A DNA stretch of 64,000 nt from Ascaphus truei (GCA_036426205.1 CM071570.1:72852838-72916837), one strand, 5' to 3'. Counted from the stretch's first letter, positions 22,051 through 35,255 are shown. Notes: generated by a model not told the origin, from the letters alone. Made by a program: numbers and translations.

Positions 22051-24430
22051 TTGGGTATTTATTTATAAAATGTTTTACCAGGAAGTAATACATTGAGAGT
22101 TACCTCTCGTTTTCAAGTATGTCCTGGACATAGTTAATATGACAAATAATACATGGTTACAAATACAGTTACATAAATAAACAGGGTATACATTATATAC
22201 AATACATTGCATGCACAGTTAGAGAAGATGTATATTATAGGCTTATGTAACAGTTACAGACCAGATTAAAATGTGAGACAGCCTAAGTTTTGAAAGAACT
22301 TAAACTGGTGGTGGATGTGAGAGTCTCCGGTAGGTTGTTCCAGTTTTGGGGTGCACGGTAAGAGAAGGAGGAGCGGCCGGATACTTTGTTGAGCCTTGGG
22401 ACCATGAACAGTGTTTTGGAGTCAGATCTCAGATAAGTGCTGCATGTGGTAGGGGTGAGGAGCTTGTTCAGATAGGTGGGTAGCTTGCCCAGAAAGTATT
22501 TGAAGGCAAGACAGGAAAGGTGAACTTTGCGCCTAGACTAGAGTGATGACCAATCTAGTTCTTTGAGCATTTCGCAGTGATGTGTGTTGTAGTTGCATTG
22601 GAGAACGAAACGACAAATTGAATTGTAGAGGGTGTCAAGTTTACCAAGGTGGGTTTGGGGTGCGAGCCATATACTATGTCTCCATAGTCGATAATTGGCA
22701 TTAGCATCTGCTGTGCAATACGCTTTCTGACCAGCAGGCTTAGGGAGGATTTGTTCCTGTAAAGTACACCTAGTTTGGCATAGGTCTTGGTTGTCAGGGC
22801 ATCAATGTGCATTCCGAATGTTAAGTGGGAGTCAAACCATATGCCCAGGTATTTAAAACTAGTAACAGGAGTTAGGGTGGTGTTGGCGTTGGTTCTGATC
22901 TGGAACTCAAGTCACTGGAAGCTTTAATAATTTAGTCTTGGTCCCAAATACCATTGTTACAGTCTTGTCAGTGTTTAAAAACAGTTTGTTTTGGGAAATC
23001 CAGTTTTCGAGTCTCAAAAAGTCTGACTGAAGTACGTGTTCAAGGTCGGAGAGGCTATGGCTGTGTGCATATAAGATTGTGTTATCTGCATACATGTGTA
23101 TTGAAGCTTCCTTACAAGCTGTGGGAAGATCATTGATGAACACTGAGAAGAGTAGGGGCCCCAGAACAGAGCCTTGTGGGACGCCACAGGTGATATCCAG
23201 GGGGTTGGAGTTAGAGCCTGAGATAGACACATGTTGGGATCTACCTGATAGGTAGGACTGAAACCAGTTTAAAGCATGCTTCCCTATTCCAGAGCTCTGG
23301 AGTTTAAGCAGGATAGCATGATCAACAGTATCAAAAGCCTTTGCAAAATCTAGGAATATTGCACCAGTGAGTTGACCACGTTCCATTCCACACTGGATTT
23401 CATTGCAAACTTTTAGCAGGGTAGTTACGGTAGAGTGTTTGGGGCGAAAGCCAGATTGGAATTGGCTAGGGAAATTTGTCTTGGTATAGTAATCTCTTAG
23501 TTGGGAGTGGACACATTTTTCCATGACTTTGGATAAGATTGGGAGAAGGAAGATTGGGAGAAGGGAGATTGGCCTGTAGTTTGAGACAGTGTTTTTATCC
23601 CCATTTTTGAAGATTGGGATAACTCTAGCAGTTTTCGAGGTCTTAGGGATATGGCCTGCAGACAGGATAGAGTTGACTATGGAAGTAATTGGTTTGGCAA
23701 TTGCTGGGGCACCAAGTCTTAGGAACCTAGATTGTAGTAAGTCAGGTCCACATTGGCTGCTTAGTTTTAATTTGAGGAGCGCTTGTGTAATCTCCTCTTG
23801 GGATACTGGGCCAAATTGAAATTTGTGGGCAGTGTTGGGAGCGGGTGGGGCTATATGGGTACTCCCAGGATGAGATTCAGGTTTGTGGTTTGGGTTACGT
23901 TTCGCTAATAAATTAGTAGCACACCCCACAAAGTAATCATTGAATGCATTTGCAATGTCGGTGGGGTTTGTCAGAGTAATATTCCCCTTAGCCATTACTT
24001 GGCTGTTTATGGTTAGAAGGCTGGAATATGTTGTTGATAACCTTCCAGAAGTTAGCTGGGTTTGATGTATTCTGGAGGAGATTGTCAGAGTAATATTGTG
24101 CTTTTGCATGCCTTGTTTGCCTTGTGCACATGTGCCGCAGGCATCTGTAGTGATTGAGATCCTTGGTAGTGCCAGTTACTTTGTGGCTTTTCCACAAGGC
24201 ATCCCTGAACTGTTAGAGTGCTATAAGGTCAGGTGTAACCCATGGAAGGTGGGCACCCCGTACCCTTATTCTGCGTAGTGGAGCATGGGTATCACAGAGT
24301 TTTAAGAACTCGGATTGGAAATAGTCAAGCGCAGAATCAGGGTCGGGAATTAAATCGATTCTGTGCCCAGGGCAGTTGGTAAGGTCAGACAGAAACTGTT
24401 GTGGGGTAGAATCTTCCGTTTGAAAATATG
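22050..24430 (-). pseudogene. Second L2-type LINE, 5'-truncated, reverse transcriptase with YADN instead of YADD
   Basis: The longest frame (24109-22907, 400 aa) runs through the RT: QCGPDLLQSRFL, TARVIPIFKNGDKNTVSNYR, FQSGFRPKHST, FLDFAKAFDTVDHAILL and [20 protein letters not shown], then MYADNTILYAHS. The catalytic pair is Asp-Asn (codons GAT AAC, Asn at 23081-23083) where Asp-Asp is required. Further frames continue the thumb and C-terminus, e.g. YAKLGVLYRNKSSLSLLVRK and MPIIDYGDIVYGS at 22812-22660. Upstream pieces at 24430-24240 read LPYFQTEDSTPQQFLSDL and CDTHAPLRRIRVR; the endonuclease is absent, so the copy is 5'-truncated. The 3' end carries the block ttaccaggaagtaatacatt. It interrupts the L1 ORF2 at about 22050 and 24430. 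Confidence 0.85.
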
Positions 24431-25700
24431 GGAGTCATGGAGGAATTCCTAGCTGGAAAGTTAAATCTCTGATTTTTCAGTTCCAATAGGAGAGGCAAGA
24501 CCGCGTCCCATTTCAGACTGGTCTTAGCTTGCGTAGTAGCTTACCGATATCCTGTATAGCGCCAAGAGACACCAGTATGGGCTGCGTCTGGAAGATGTAG
24601 AGGATTCTCAGGAGAAGGTACATCTTTACTGCGGTAATTCAACCAATCCACAAGATATTGAATTTAGACCCTCTCAATGTCTGCCTTAAGGGTCTTGAAT
24701 AAGCCCAGGAAATGGGATTGGTATAACCTGTCATTCATTTGTTAGGAATGTGCCTCAGAATTTTAGACCATCCTTGACCCATTTGAAGGCAATATTTATG
24801 GCAATTAATTGAATTGCCGCCTGGAAAAGAGGAGAATTCAGGGCTTCTGATTTGTTACTTATTTGTATCCCGAAAGTCTGCTGAAGGATCAGAGTTCCTG
24901 GATAAATTTGGTTAGGAGGTGTATGGTCTAGTTATTGTTAAGAGCATCATCAATGAAAAGTGAGATGTCATACTGTTTGTCCTTTACTGAGATCCCTTTG
25001 ATATTGGGATTGGAGCAGATGGAAGAGGATAGTGGTTCCAGGGATAAAGCAAACAGAACGGAGGGGAAAAGGGCATCCCTGTCTAGTGTCGCCCTGAACA
25101 GGGAATGCGTCCAATGCTGTACCTGCACGGCACAATATCATATATTCCCAGTTTAGTCTGTCAAGCCTTTTTGGTGTCTAGGGAGAGCAGGAGTGCTGGG
25201 GTGTTGGTCTGTTTTTCGTGGATTATAAGGCCGATCACACGTTTAGTGTTATCCGCAGCCTATCTGCCAGCGATGAAGCTGACTTGGTTGCGTGAACAAG
25301 CTTTGGCAGAACCTTGTTAAATCGATTTCCAAACATTTTGGGGAAAAATGTGAGATCCGCATTGATGAAAGATATAGACGTGTAGCTTAAACAGCTTGTG
25401 GGCTCCTTGCCTGCTCTAGGAATAAAACAGATGTGGGCTTGCAGCATGCTGCTAGAAAATTGTGCCCCATCTAGTATGGAATTGAACAGATTCGACAGGT
25501 GGGGCGTAAGGAGATGGGCAGATTTCTTGTAATAAATGTTTGAGAACCTGCCTTGGCCAGCTTGATTGCCTGTATCACCTTGTGTATCACCTCTGGCGTG
25601 ATTTGGTGAGTTTAAGCATTGAAGCTCGTCCCCAGACAGTGGGTAGATTAGACTCACCAAGGTACCTTTTGAACACTCACATAGTTTGGGGTTTTTACCT
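24430..25700 (-). pseudogene. L1/Tx1-type LINE ORF2, reverse transcriptase part
   Basis: Fragments match L1-clade RT in order: ICFIPRAGKEPTSCLSYTSI then SFINADLTFFPKMFGNRFNK and VLPKLVHATKSAS (25450-25260); FPSVLFALSLEPLSSSICSN then PNIKGISVKDKQYDISLFID (about 25070-24940, in the palm, with FIDDA in place of FADDV); a SNKSEAL block; and AVKMYLLLRILYIFQTQPIL (about 24630-24570). Stops and shifts break the frame, so it is a relic. It continues at 22050-21230 across the L2-type insertion. DNA up to about 25950 may also belong, but I could not recognise it. Confidence 0.75.
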
Positions 25701-25949
25701 CTTTTTCACCATCGTAAAGTGATCAGTAATATTCATGGAAATCTTAAGCTATCACTGTTGGGTTTGAGGTCAAGCTACCTGGTTTAGTGCGCAATCATAT
25801 GGATCCTATGCAGAGGCTGCCCATGTCTGAGCCGATTTGGCCAGCATAGTCAGTCTTGGTAACCTTCTCGGAAAAACATTGTCTGGTCCAAGCTATCACT
25901 CTGTCTGCTGCCAAAGAAAGGTAGGCATTTTAATTCCCCTCTGCAGGCC

Positions 25950-27416
25950 GTCAAATCCTTCAAGATTCACCTGGATGGGTTGAGTTTGTATGCTGACTCT
26001 AAAGTTGTGAATTCCCCCATCTACTTTTAAATGAATTTCCACTATGGGGTGCAGCATGGGATAATTTACATACTGTACACCACTTTGTTAGTGAATCACG
26101 GGGCGTTTCTTAAATCCTGACTGTTTTTGCATCATTTGCTTACTGAACTGCATGTCGACTGAACATGTGAAGCAATGCATTGTATAAAATAGTATGTATT
26201 AATTTCCTCCTTTATTCGTTTTCATTGTGTCTCCTTTTTAGCTCCATTAAAGTGACCAGATTTGGTAATCTGAAATGTACCACATGTATTTTTTGATTTG
26301 GATGCTAGAGGAGGAAACCTTGAACAGCTTTCATGTTTTGTGTCCTTAGAACACCCGAGATACAAACCTACCTGTTTCAACGCTCCCAATTAATTATTTT
26401 TGCATCATGCACATCATCTTGACATATAGCCCCAATACCTTTTTATAGTCTATTGTTATAATCATGATTCTTGAGTGCTTGAGGGACACATAAATGCACC
26501 CTGTACTTATAACCGCCTCGTTGACAGACGGCAGTGAAGGGATTCATTATTCTTAAAGCTCCAATGTTCCCCATTGCAGCTAAACATCGAGCTTATGGAG
26601 TCTGGCTGCGACCTTGCTGGGCATTTCGATTACATTACATGAGCTGGTGTCTGCTATTGTAGCTGTAAAGCGCAAGATTGTGTCATTTTGGGCTGGAAAC
26701 AAAATCCTAATATCAACAAACAATCCCACTATTTCTATGGAAAAATTATTGGTGCAAAACTTGAATACACCATTAAGAATAGTGTTTCTTCCTCTGCTGC
26801 CAAAACTAAATGAAGCTATTTCAAAATGAGCCATATTGAAAATGCCCAAAAATAAACTACAGATTGAGGCCTATATTTACTGAGCAGTCTTCTGCCATAA
26901 GACACCTTACAGCCTTGGTCAATGGGCCAGACTCCATGTAACCCCCTTACCACCCCCGACTTTTAATGGACCACCGTTCCTGCTCTGCTGTTTCTTCCTT
27001 CTATTACTGCAGCCTTGAGCAGTTCCTTTAATTTTCTCTGCTGGATGCTGGGCCACAGGGTGTGGCAGAGTAGTGGGGAACAGGGTTGCGAGGGTACTGC
27101 ATTTCCCTCCTGCTTCTGTCCAATGAGATTTGATGGCTTTCTTGCATACCAGTTCTTATTGGTCAGCAGCCAACAAGTCTGTTTCAACTAGGTGCAGCAA
27201 CGTACGGTATGCACACCTCAGTAGGAGGAAGACCACGTGTGTCAGCCAGGAATATACTTGACTCTCCCGAGTGTTAAATTGCCAGTACTGCTCTCCCTCT
27301 CTCCATTCAAAGTAGTCCATTACATTTATCCCAGTAATGAAATTATGTAGTGCTCGTGCTGACAGTACTGATGGGCAGGCAGGCTACCCACTTGCAGACT
27401 CTCTCTTGCTCTAGCT
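25950..27416. other. Non-coding, no recognised feature
   Basis: No domain or transposon end was identified. aggcctatatttactgagca at about 26868 belongs to a motif also seen near 28880 and 62920. Confidence 0.55.
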
Positions 27417-27701
27417 TAGGGGTGCGCAAACTTTTTGGTCTGCGGCTCCCTATCTGCTCTCCCCCCCTGCTCACACTCCCCCACCCTCCATCCCTCCTAC
27501 CTTGTCTTCTGCGTTTTCTGACATCATGTGACCCATGGCGACACGTCACCAGAAGCCGCCGGAGACAAGATAAGGAAACTTAGAGGCCTCGAGCGCTCCC
27601 CCGACATTTTATTTAAATGCTTTGGGCAAGAGCGTGGGGCCTCTGTAAGCGCTGTGCTGCCCCCCAAGAAAATGTCACGCCCCCCAGTTTGCACGCCACT
27701 G
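27417..27701. mobile_element. hAT MITE, 'gtgcgcaaact' family, copy 1
   Basis: Starts taggggtgcgcaaact and ends agtttgcacgccactg. The flanking 8 bp are ctctagct and ctcttgct (7 of 8 match). The interior has tcatgtgac and agacaagataagg blocks, shared in part with 44396-44579 and 55630-55875. Confidence 0.8.
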
Positions 27702-27913
27702 CTCTTGCTGCCGCCAACTGTTTATATGCTGCTTTCTTAGGTTACCCTCCTGAAAAATATAAGTTAGGCTTGAAGATTGTGGGAACAATGGAAGAGGATG
27801 GCAGAGCACTGCAGGATATTTAAATGAAGAGATCCAGTGGGGGCTCACATGTAAAAAATAATCAATTCTTTATTGGATCATGACAGACCCCAGCATAGTA
27901 AAAAAAAAATGCA

Positions 27914-27949
27914 CCTACGCATTTCGGGCATAAAGCCCTTTATCACCTT
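27914..27949 (-). ncRNA. Degenerate hammerhead-ribozyme-like module F
   Basis: Minus strand GGTGATAAAGGGC, loop TTTAT, GCCCGAAATGCGTAGG. The stem is a perfect GGGC/GCCC. CUGANGA is nearly kept as GTGATAA. An attctttattggatca block precedes it on the plus strand. Confidence 0.55.
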
Positions 27950-29788
27950 GATACATGATCTACAAAGTGAGTTTCTCAAGTTTTTGTCATATCCTTTATA
28001 TACTACTTATTGGATGGTTATCTATAATTCTGGGGAGATTCTGTTTGTGCCAATCTGGCTTTTTGTGTGATTGCCATAGGCTACACTAGGCACTAGTCTC
28101 CCCTGCATACATTGAATTGATACCACAATCAACATTTAAGGAGGTCCTATTTATTAACTTTCTCATGATATTATATGGATTTGACATTTTTTGGATGCGC
28201 CGGATTCACCCTGTTGAAGGTTGTGGGAATGGGATTGAGATTGGGTGTATGGAGGTTTTAGATACTGCTGATGAAATTGGGTTTTTGGGGCTGCTATAGA
28301 TTAGGAGTGAAAGGGTGTGGGCTATAATAAGATGAAGTGGTGAGAATAGAGTTGAGAGGTGTTGGGTGAGTTTTAAAGTGGGCATTTGAGATTTAAAAGT
28401 ATATTTTATTTGTATGTTCATCTGACTCCCTACTGGTAAAAAGCAGCCACCTTGGGATTGTGTCATAAGGTAACCTTGCATTTGGATTCACTCAACTGAA
28501 CTAGCCCCTACCAAAGATATATGTCTGGTAACTAACATGGAACGTGCTATTAAGTGTTAGGCTTTATCCTAACTCAAATGGCACAATTTTCAGCTGTTGG
28601 GGTTTGAGATAAACATAACATAGGACTCCTTAGTTCTGATTCTAAACAAAAAAAAAGTTAAAGAAAATAGAGATGGTGGTAATTCTGCTTTAAATATTAA
28701 TGTGTTTCGATATCTTGTATTTGAAAAAAATATTTGAGGGATTGTTTTTTGGGGGTAATATTGTGTTCAAATAGCAGAGTAAAAGCTGCTATTTTAGTAC
28801 AACAATGCTATGTTTACCTGCAAGAAAATAAGAGAGAGCTGCAATCATTTTATTCACTTTCTGTAAGGGACTTTTGTACTTAGCACCACTTAGTAAATAT
28901 GGTCCTTCGTGCTTGAGGGCTTCAGCCTCTATTCCTTTTAATCTAATAAATGTTGTGTTTATTTGGAGAGGTCTTACCTGTTTTATCTATGTAGGCATGA
29001 TGGGGTTCACTAAATGGCAATATATTACTGGATGCAAGCAAAAATGGTAGTCATTAACAGACATTCAAGTAACGCCTACTTGTACGGGTTTTCCACCCCA
29101 TTCTCAATGTTATGAATGCTACTAAATAAGGACTTGCATTAGTTAAGAAATACAAATGATCTCTCTACGAAGCAGATCCTATGAACTCTGTACTGGCAAT
29201 TGCATTGTGATCGGTTCAAAAAAACTGCCTTTCAAGTCAATGGACGTTTTTGACTTATCAAAGCACAATTGGCCACATTGGAGTATATTAAATCAGCCCT
29301 GATGATTGAATAAAATTGCATTCTCTTGACTGCCAGCTATAGGTTTATCTGTTGTCTGATATTAAACAACTGGGGGTCGTCGTCGTCGTCCCCCCCCCAC
29401 TCCACCAACAAATTGGCTGCAGTTGCACCTATGCCAGAAGGTATTTAATGGCAAACTGCATAGTAATTATGGCCCCAACTCCATCATTCTTTATGATGAC
29501 AGTTTTTGAGCGTTCGAGATATTTAGTCCCTTTATTTGTTCATCTGTAAATAATTACCAATTAATTGCTTTTTAGTCAATATGTGCGACTTTTTATTTTT
29601 TTACTTACCTCTCGTTATGGTCACATGACTTTTATAGATTACTGTTTTCATATTCATTTGACCATATTGTATTCTGGTTGATCGGATATCACCTCAATCC
29701 ATTTACACGTCGCAAGGTATACAAGCATTACGTGTTCACTCTGTGCTTACTAGTGCAAAACATGGTTCTGACTGAATGTATTCTGCTG

Positions 29789-29792
<4 letters not shown>
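27950..29792. other. Non-coding, probably partly repeat-derived
   Basis: The first 500 bp may be the body of the module-F element. gggttcactaaatggcaat at about 29006 resembles the T2-like interior. The rest is not recognised. Confidence 0.45.

Positions 29793-29834
<42 letters not shown>
29793..29834. repeat. (TA)n microsatellite
   Basis: About 42 bp of uninterrupted TA. Confidence 0.95.
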
Positions 29835-29835
<1 letters not shown>

Positions 29836-29849
29836 CAACTGTAAATATT

Positions 29850-29970
29850 ACTGTATGTTCATTTGCATGTCTTAGACAGGTCTGCAACCCTGTCTTTCCC
29901 CATTGTCACCCAGCATACAGCGCTTCCACTGCAGCAAGGGATTCTGGGAAATGACATGCAAATGAGCACT
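29850..29970. repeat. Short inverted-repeat element with 'catgcaaatga' ends
   Basis: tcatttgcatgtc at about 29859 is mirrored by gacatgcaaatga at about 29954. The interior contains ggattctgggaaatg. It is probably a small MITE; the family is not named. Confidence 0.4.
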
Positions 29971-32900
29971 CAGTGCCACCTTTTGTCTCAATTTATTTAT
30001 CTTTCAATGTATAGCTAACAGGGAATTACATCATCAATAAACTTGGCAAAACTACCTTGTGTTGGTGACACCAAAATTGTGCATTCCCTCATTGCACACT
30101 AGCTGTGTGCCCAACATTTCTTATTATTGACAATATTTTATAATGTCTCCATATCATTTGAGCATTATGGTAACTTGGTGTGTATGTCAACTTTAATTTA
30201 CCATGTGCTTGTTTAATAACAACTTTGGGTGGCTGTATAGCGTAAACTTATTTTGAGCAGACACACTTTTGACAGACGGCAATGTATTTTGGACTTCATT
30301 TGCCTTTTCAAATGAATGTAAAGTGACTGGTTAATTCCCACTGGTTTCGTTATCACTAGTGACTGTTTTTGGACCTATATCTTCATATTTTTCATAAAAG
30401 CATACAGGTGTTTTTTTTTTTTTTTTATTCTTTCAATCCTGACATTGTGTTTGCCTATTTATATGCCTGGGAGAGCTTTCTGTACAGTGTAAGTGGTGGG
30501 GTTTTTTAAAGATGGTTCCCATTGATCCGGATCCTGCACTGGCGGTTGCCATGGTAATATATTTGTAGCCGAGATTGAATTCAGATCCCTAACTGGAGTA
30601 TCTTTACATTACGGTTTTGTATGCGTAGAAGCCGAAATACTTATTTTTAAAGCAACCTGTTTAAAACTTTGTAGCTTCAGGTTCTTTTTAATCTTCGTTT
30701 CTTTTTCAAAAGCAGTCCTTTGAATAATTGGATCACAGCTTTATTAGATGCCGGTCGTGCTGCCTAACAATTATTTTGCTTCCAATAAGACAAAATCATT
30801 TGATTCTTTTATTTTTTTTTGTTTTGTTTTCTCAGCATCTAACAGGTGTGTATTAGAATAAATTTGCATGTTGCGATAAATGCTTTTTCTTTAGCCCTCT
30901 TCTTCCTTTATCAACATTTTGTTCTGATGTATTGTAGAATGTTCAATTTTCACATGTAAATCATATTTAATAAAAGCAGGTTAATGGTGAGGTGAAATAA
31001 GAATTTTAATGCTGTATGCTCCACTGCAAAAATTGGGGAGGGGGAATAATGAAGACAAAATAAATAGGATGGAGCTTTTAATCCTTTTGAAGTCCTTTTG
31101 TGAAGAAACATTTTAATTCAGGTTATTGTTGCTGAGACAGAAAACGGGTATCTTAGAATTCCTTTGATTACACACAGTTGAATGAATACCTTTGACTAGC
31201 TAAGGCAGCTGCACAAAAGTTCTTCAAATAACCCCATTTCAGCCACTCTGCTCTGCTAACCTCTATTGATAAATGACGCTGTCTAGGCATTTTAAAAGAG
31301 ATTAAATCTTTGATTGACAGATGCTGAGGGAAATGGGAACAATATTTAGCTTAAACCACTTATAGAAAAACATTTGTGCTTTCCTCCTTTTGTAATTTGT
31401 GGAACATGTGCAATATGGATATTTTGAACCGTGCCTTTACGTTAACCACTCATGTTTAAACGCTTCTCTCCAAAGAAGCTATGTTGCCAAGGTAAATTAA
31501 AGTCAGCTGCAATTTTAAAGAAATATTTTTTCTCTTTTTCTCATTTAAAAAAATTAAAAGTTACAAGTTATAAAAAAAAAAAATTAAAAGAATCGATCAT
31601 TTTTATTTTTTATTTATTTTGTTTGTGCAAAAAAAATACTTGACTCAAGTTGGCAATGCATGAAATCATTTCATATGTGGGAAGAGCAAATGAATGTTTA
31701 AAGAGAAATATTTTGTGCGTTTTCGAGTACATTTAGATACATGCCTGAAGGTATATTATGTATTATGTATTTATTTTCAATTATTCATGTCTTCTGCACA
31801 AAATATTCCCAGTGCCCCAATAGAGGAGTGTCATTTTCACTATTTTTGGTTCATGGTAGTGAAATAACATCCTTTTCAGTACTTCCAGTACTGCAATCCA
31901 ATGCATGTTTATTTTCAGCACCACGGACACCTCTCTTTAAAGCACCACTTCCTCGAACACATTTACCCAACATATTGTATGAAAGAACTCACGCTTATTT
32001 AACATTTAATGTATCTATGCATCTATGTAAAATAAAGACCCCTACAAACACGTATCAACATCCCCTTGGTAATCCCCAATCTTATCAAGTTGAAGTAACC
32101 GGTAGTTTTTTTTTTTTTTTTAAATACACTTTCTGATGCTGCTTACAAAGCCCCCAGGAATTTGAGAAATTACTTGTACAATAAAAAAAAAATTAAAAGC
32201 TGTTAATTTTTATTTTATTATTGGTTGTTTATTGCAGTGTTTTTGTGTGTTAGACAGGCACCTCCATTCATTAAACAGCAGGGTATTATTAGGCAGAGCA
32301 TTAAAAGCCTTGATGATGAATCAGTCTTGTTTAAACTGGACCCTCAAGCAGGCTGCAGAATAAAAGAGTGACCAATGAATTGAGAGTAGATGGCAAGCCC
32401 GCAGAGGTCTTAAGGCTCAGGTGGCTGTCTGACATAAGTTTAGCTCAGCTCTTTCAGTAATTTGTCACGCCTTAGTCTGCTCCTGCTGCGCCAGCACGTG
32501 CCAGCTTAATGTCAGAGTGCCTGCCCGCCAGACGGCCACTCAGGCCTTGCATCCTGCTGTTAACAGGACCAGAGGCTTGCTGTGGCAGTGTGCAATGCGG
32601 AGCCCTGGCAACAGCCAAGCGCTGCACAGAATAGGCATGCTTGTAATGAGCTGTGAATGGCATCAGTCGGTCCCTTTAGAATAGGGTCCAGGCGTGTCTC
32701 CTTTCCTAGGAAGTTTGGCAGCTTATTCATTAACTAGAAGTCGTGAGGAGTTCAGCCAATAATGGCCCAAGCATCAGCACATGCGCTTTACTCCATATTT
32801 GTTACCTGAAATGATAAGGTCATTTTATTAACTGCATCTGGCATTTTTATTTATTTTATTTCAAAACTTTCCTTTTTGCTGTGCCCCACAGGAGCAAATG

Positions 32901-33135
32901 GGATAGATCCGGGGATTTTCATTACCTACTGTATGTATAAAAGCATGGCTGCTCCATCTTGAGCTGCATTATGTCACTTCTCATTGAAAGCAGGCAATTC
33001 ATCACATTTTACACGGGTCACCTTTACATGAAACATTTCATAATCATAACCGAGATCTCTCCCATTAGCCTCCTCTGTAGCTAATTTGTGTTCTCAATGT
33101 GCAACCCACCATTATTCTTTAATGGTGGAGTAGGT
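29971..33135. other. Non-coding; possibly conserved unique sequence
   Basis: No transposon signature over 3 kb, the longest repeat-poor stretch in the window. It is AT-rich with T and A runs at about 30411-30427, 31576 and 32108. Confidence 0.5.
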
Positions 33136-33381
33136 CAGGGGTGCTCAACTCCAGTCCTCAAGTCCCCCTCCCCAACAGGTCAGGTTTTCCAGATATCCCA
33201 GCTGCAGTACAGGTGGCTCAATCAGTCCCTGCTTCAGCATAGGGATCTCAGTCAGGGGTTCGGTCTTTGACTGAGCCTCTGATTGAGCCTCCTGTGCTGA
33301 AGCTGGGATATCCTGAAAACCTGACCTGTTGGGGGGGGGGGAAAGGGGGGGGGGCTTGAGGACAGGAGTTGAGCACCCCTG
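33136..33381. mobile_element. hAT MITE, 'cagcacaggtggct' foldback family, best copy
   Basis: Starts caggggtgctcaactccag and ends ggagttgagcacccctg. The flanking 8 bp are gagtaggt and gaataggt (7 of 8). The two halves are long inverted repeats (aggtcaggttttccagatat against atcctgaaaacctgacctgt), so the element is nearly a hairpin. It has a G-rich tract near the right end. Confidence 0.85.
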
Positions 33382-33505
33382 GAATAGGTGACTAGAGTCC
33401 AGTGAACTGATATTCTAATGAATCACTAGCTTACAGGATTTATTGTTATTTGGCATGTATAGTATTCTGTTGATTGAAGTGTCAATAAAGATAGTGGGAC
33501 AACTA

Positions 33506-33838
33506 CAGGCATACCCCGCATTAACGTACGCAATGGGACCGGAGCATGTATCTAAAGCGAAAATGTACTTAAAGTGAAGCACTACCTTTTTCCCCACTTA
33601 TTGATGCATGTACTGTACTGCAATCGTCCTATACGTGCATAACTGATGTAAATAACCCATTTGTAACAGGCTCTATAGTCTCCCCGCTTGCGCACAGCTT
33701 CGGTACAGGTAGGGAGCCGGTATTGCCGTTCAGGACATGCTGACAGGCGCATGCGCGAGCTGCCGTTTGCCTATTGGGCGATATGTCCTTACTCGCGAGT
33801 ATACTTAAAGTGAGTGTCCTTAAACCGTGGTATGCCTG
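33506..33838. mobile_element. Tigger/pogo-like MITE with TA duplication
   Basis: TA|caggcataccccgcattaa at the left and ttaaaccgtggtatgcctg|TA at the right. Length is 333 bp. The caggcatacc terminus and TA target site are those of Tigger/pogo elements (family knowledge). Interior blocks tacttaaagtgaa and tacttaaagtgag are repeated. No transposase. Confidence 0.75.
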
Positions 33839-34462
33839 TATGCCTCAACAGAGCAGAAACCTGTCAGATAGGAGAGCAAAGTTACTTGGACCCCATTTTC
33901 AATAAGTTTATGCTGTGTCTTCTCCCATCTAAATAAGACCCTTTAATAAGAAGGAAAAGTTATGGCGTAAGCATGTAAATACGAAAGGAAGTGGTTCATT
34001 CATTGCACCATCACACTGTATTAACTTGTAGCCTTTCTTTTCTTTTGTATGTTTATCATACATCATATGCCCTCTACATAAGCAACAGGGCAATAGTATT
34101 GACCACTTTGAAGATCTATTGCTTGAAGACCGTCATTGTGTATGTACCTGCACATCCAAGTACAGTAGCTAGGTATTCTATGGCTGGAGTTAGAAAGCAG
34201 TTGCACTTTGGAGGTACATTGTCTACCACCAATGCTTTTTTTATTATTATTTATTTATTCTTATATAATAAGCATGATGTGTGTTGTTTACTAACACTTT
34301 TGTTGCTTCCATTGAAATGCTGTTACATTTAAACACAGCTGCCTTTATCGCTCATAGAAATGTTGGTTTTGCAGTTATGTGAAGCTGAGGGAAACATCTG
34401 ATGTGGAGTTTATTTAACCCTTTCCCTTCCTGGGAGCCCTGCAACGCATTTCAGTATAATGC

Positions 34463-34563
<101 letters not shown>

Positions 34564-34637
34564 CGTGTTAGCCGAGATTAATAATCAAAAACGAATAGAC
34601 GATAACGTTCTGTGGTGAACGCAATGCTTTTATTTGT

Positions 34638-34675
34638 GCGAGCTTTCGAGATACTGTACACTGATCTCTTCTTCC
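34638..34675 (-). ncRNA. Degenerate hammerhead-ribozyme-like module G
   Basis: Minus strand GGAAGAAGAGATC, loop, GTATCTCGAAAGCTCGC. The stem pairs AGAGAT with ATCTC. The CGAAA box is intact and CUGANGA is reduced to GGAAGA. An atgcttttatttgtgc block precedes it on the plus strand, as with the other modules. Confidence 0.5.
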
Positions 34676-34849
34676 GGCGGTGTTACAATGAATGAAGCTA
34701 ACAGTGTCTCTTGGAATGTTATCTGTGACTGAAACCTAACAACCCCCCACCCCCGTGTAGTATGCAATTTATGACTTGAGGTGTTAAATAGTCCCTGAAT
34801 GTTAGTGATGTAAGAGTGTGTATGTATGTAAATATAAATTTATATAGTG

Positions 34850-34851
<2 letters not shown>

Positions 34852-34907
<56 letters not shown>

Positions 34908-35008
34908 TATACACACACACACACATATACATATATACACACACACACACACATATACATATATACACACACACACATATATATATATACATATACACGC
35001 ACGCGCGC
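34852..35008. repeat. (CA)n / (CATA)n microsatellite
   Basis: Pure CA for about 49 bp, then alternating acacac and atatacat blocks ending cgcacgcgcgcg. Reading frames here are artefacts. Confidence 0.95.
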
Positions 35009-35255
35009 GAAAGCGGCTGTCTGGGATGTTTTCTTGGCCACAAATCACCGTAGACTTTAATGGCCCTAAGATTAATTTTATTTTCATTATGTTTCCTTCT
35101 TGCTTTTTTTTTTTTTTTTTTTGTAAGAGATATGTTCTAATACTCAAAAAAGCATTTTCATCTTGGCCTAACATAGCTATATATTGATTTGTACAAATGC
35201 ATTGTGCCTGCTTATCTCACTGCAATGTGATTTATCCTTAACGAGACCTGTACAG

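Noticed and set aside
34719..35187. Frames rich in Cys-Val or Thr-His repeats
   Set aside because: Translations of the CA/TA microsatellite.
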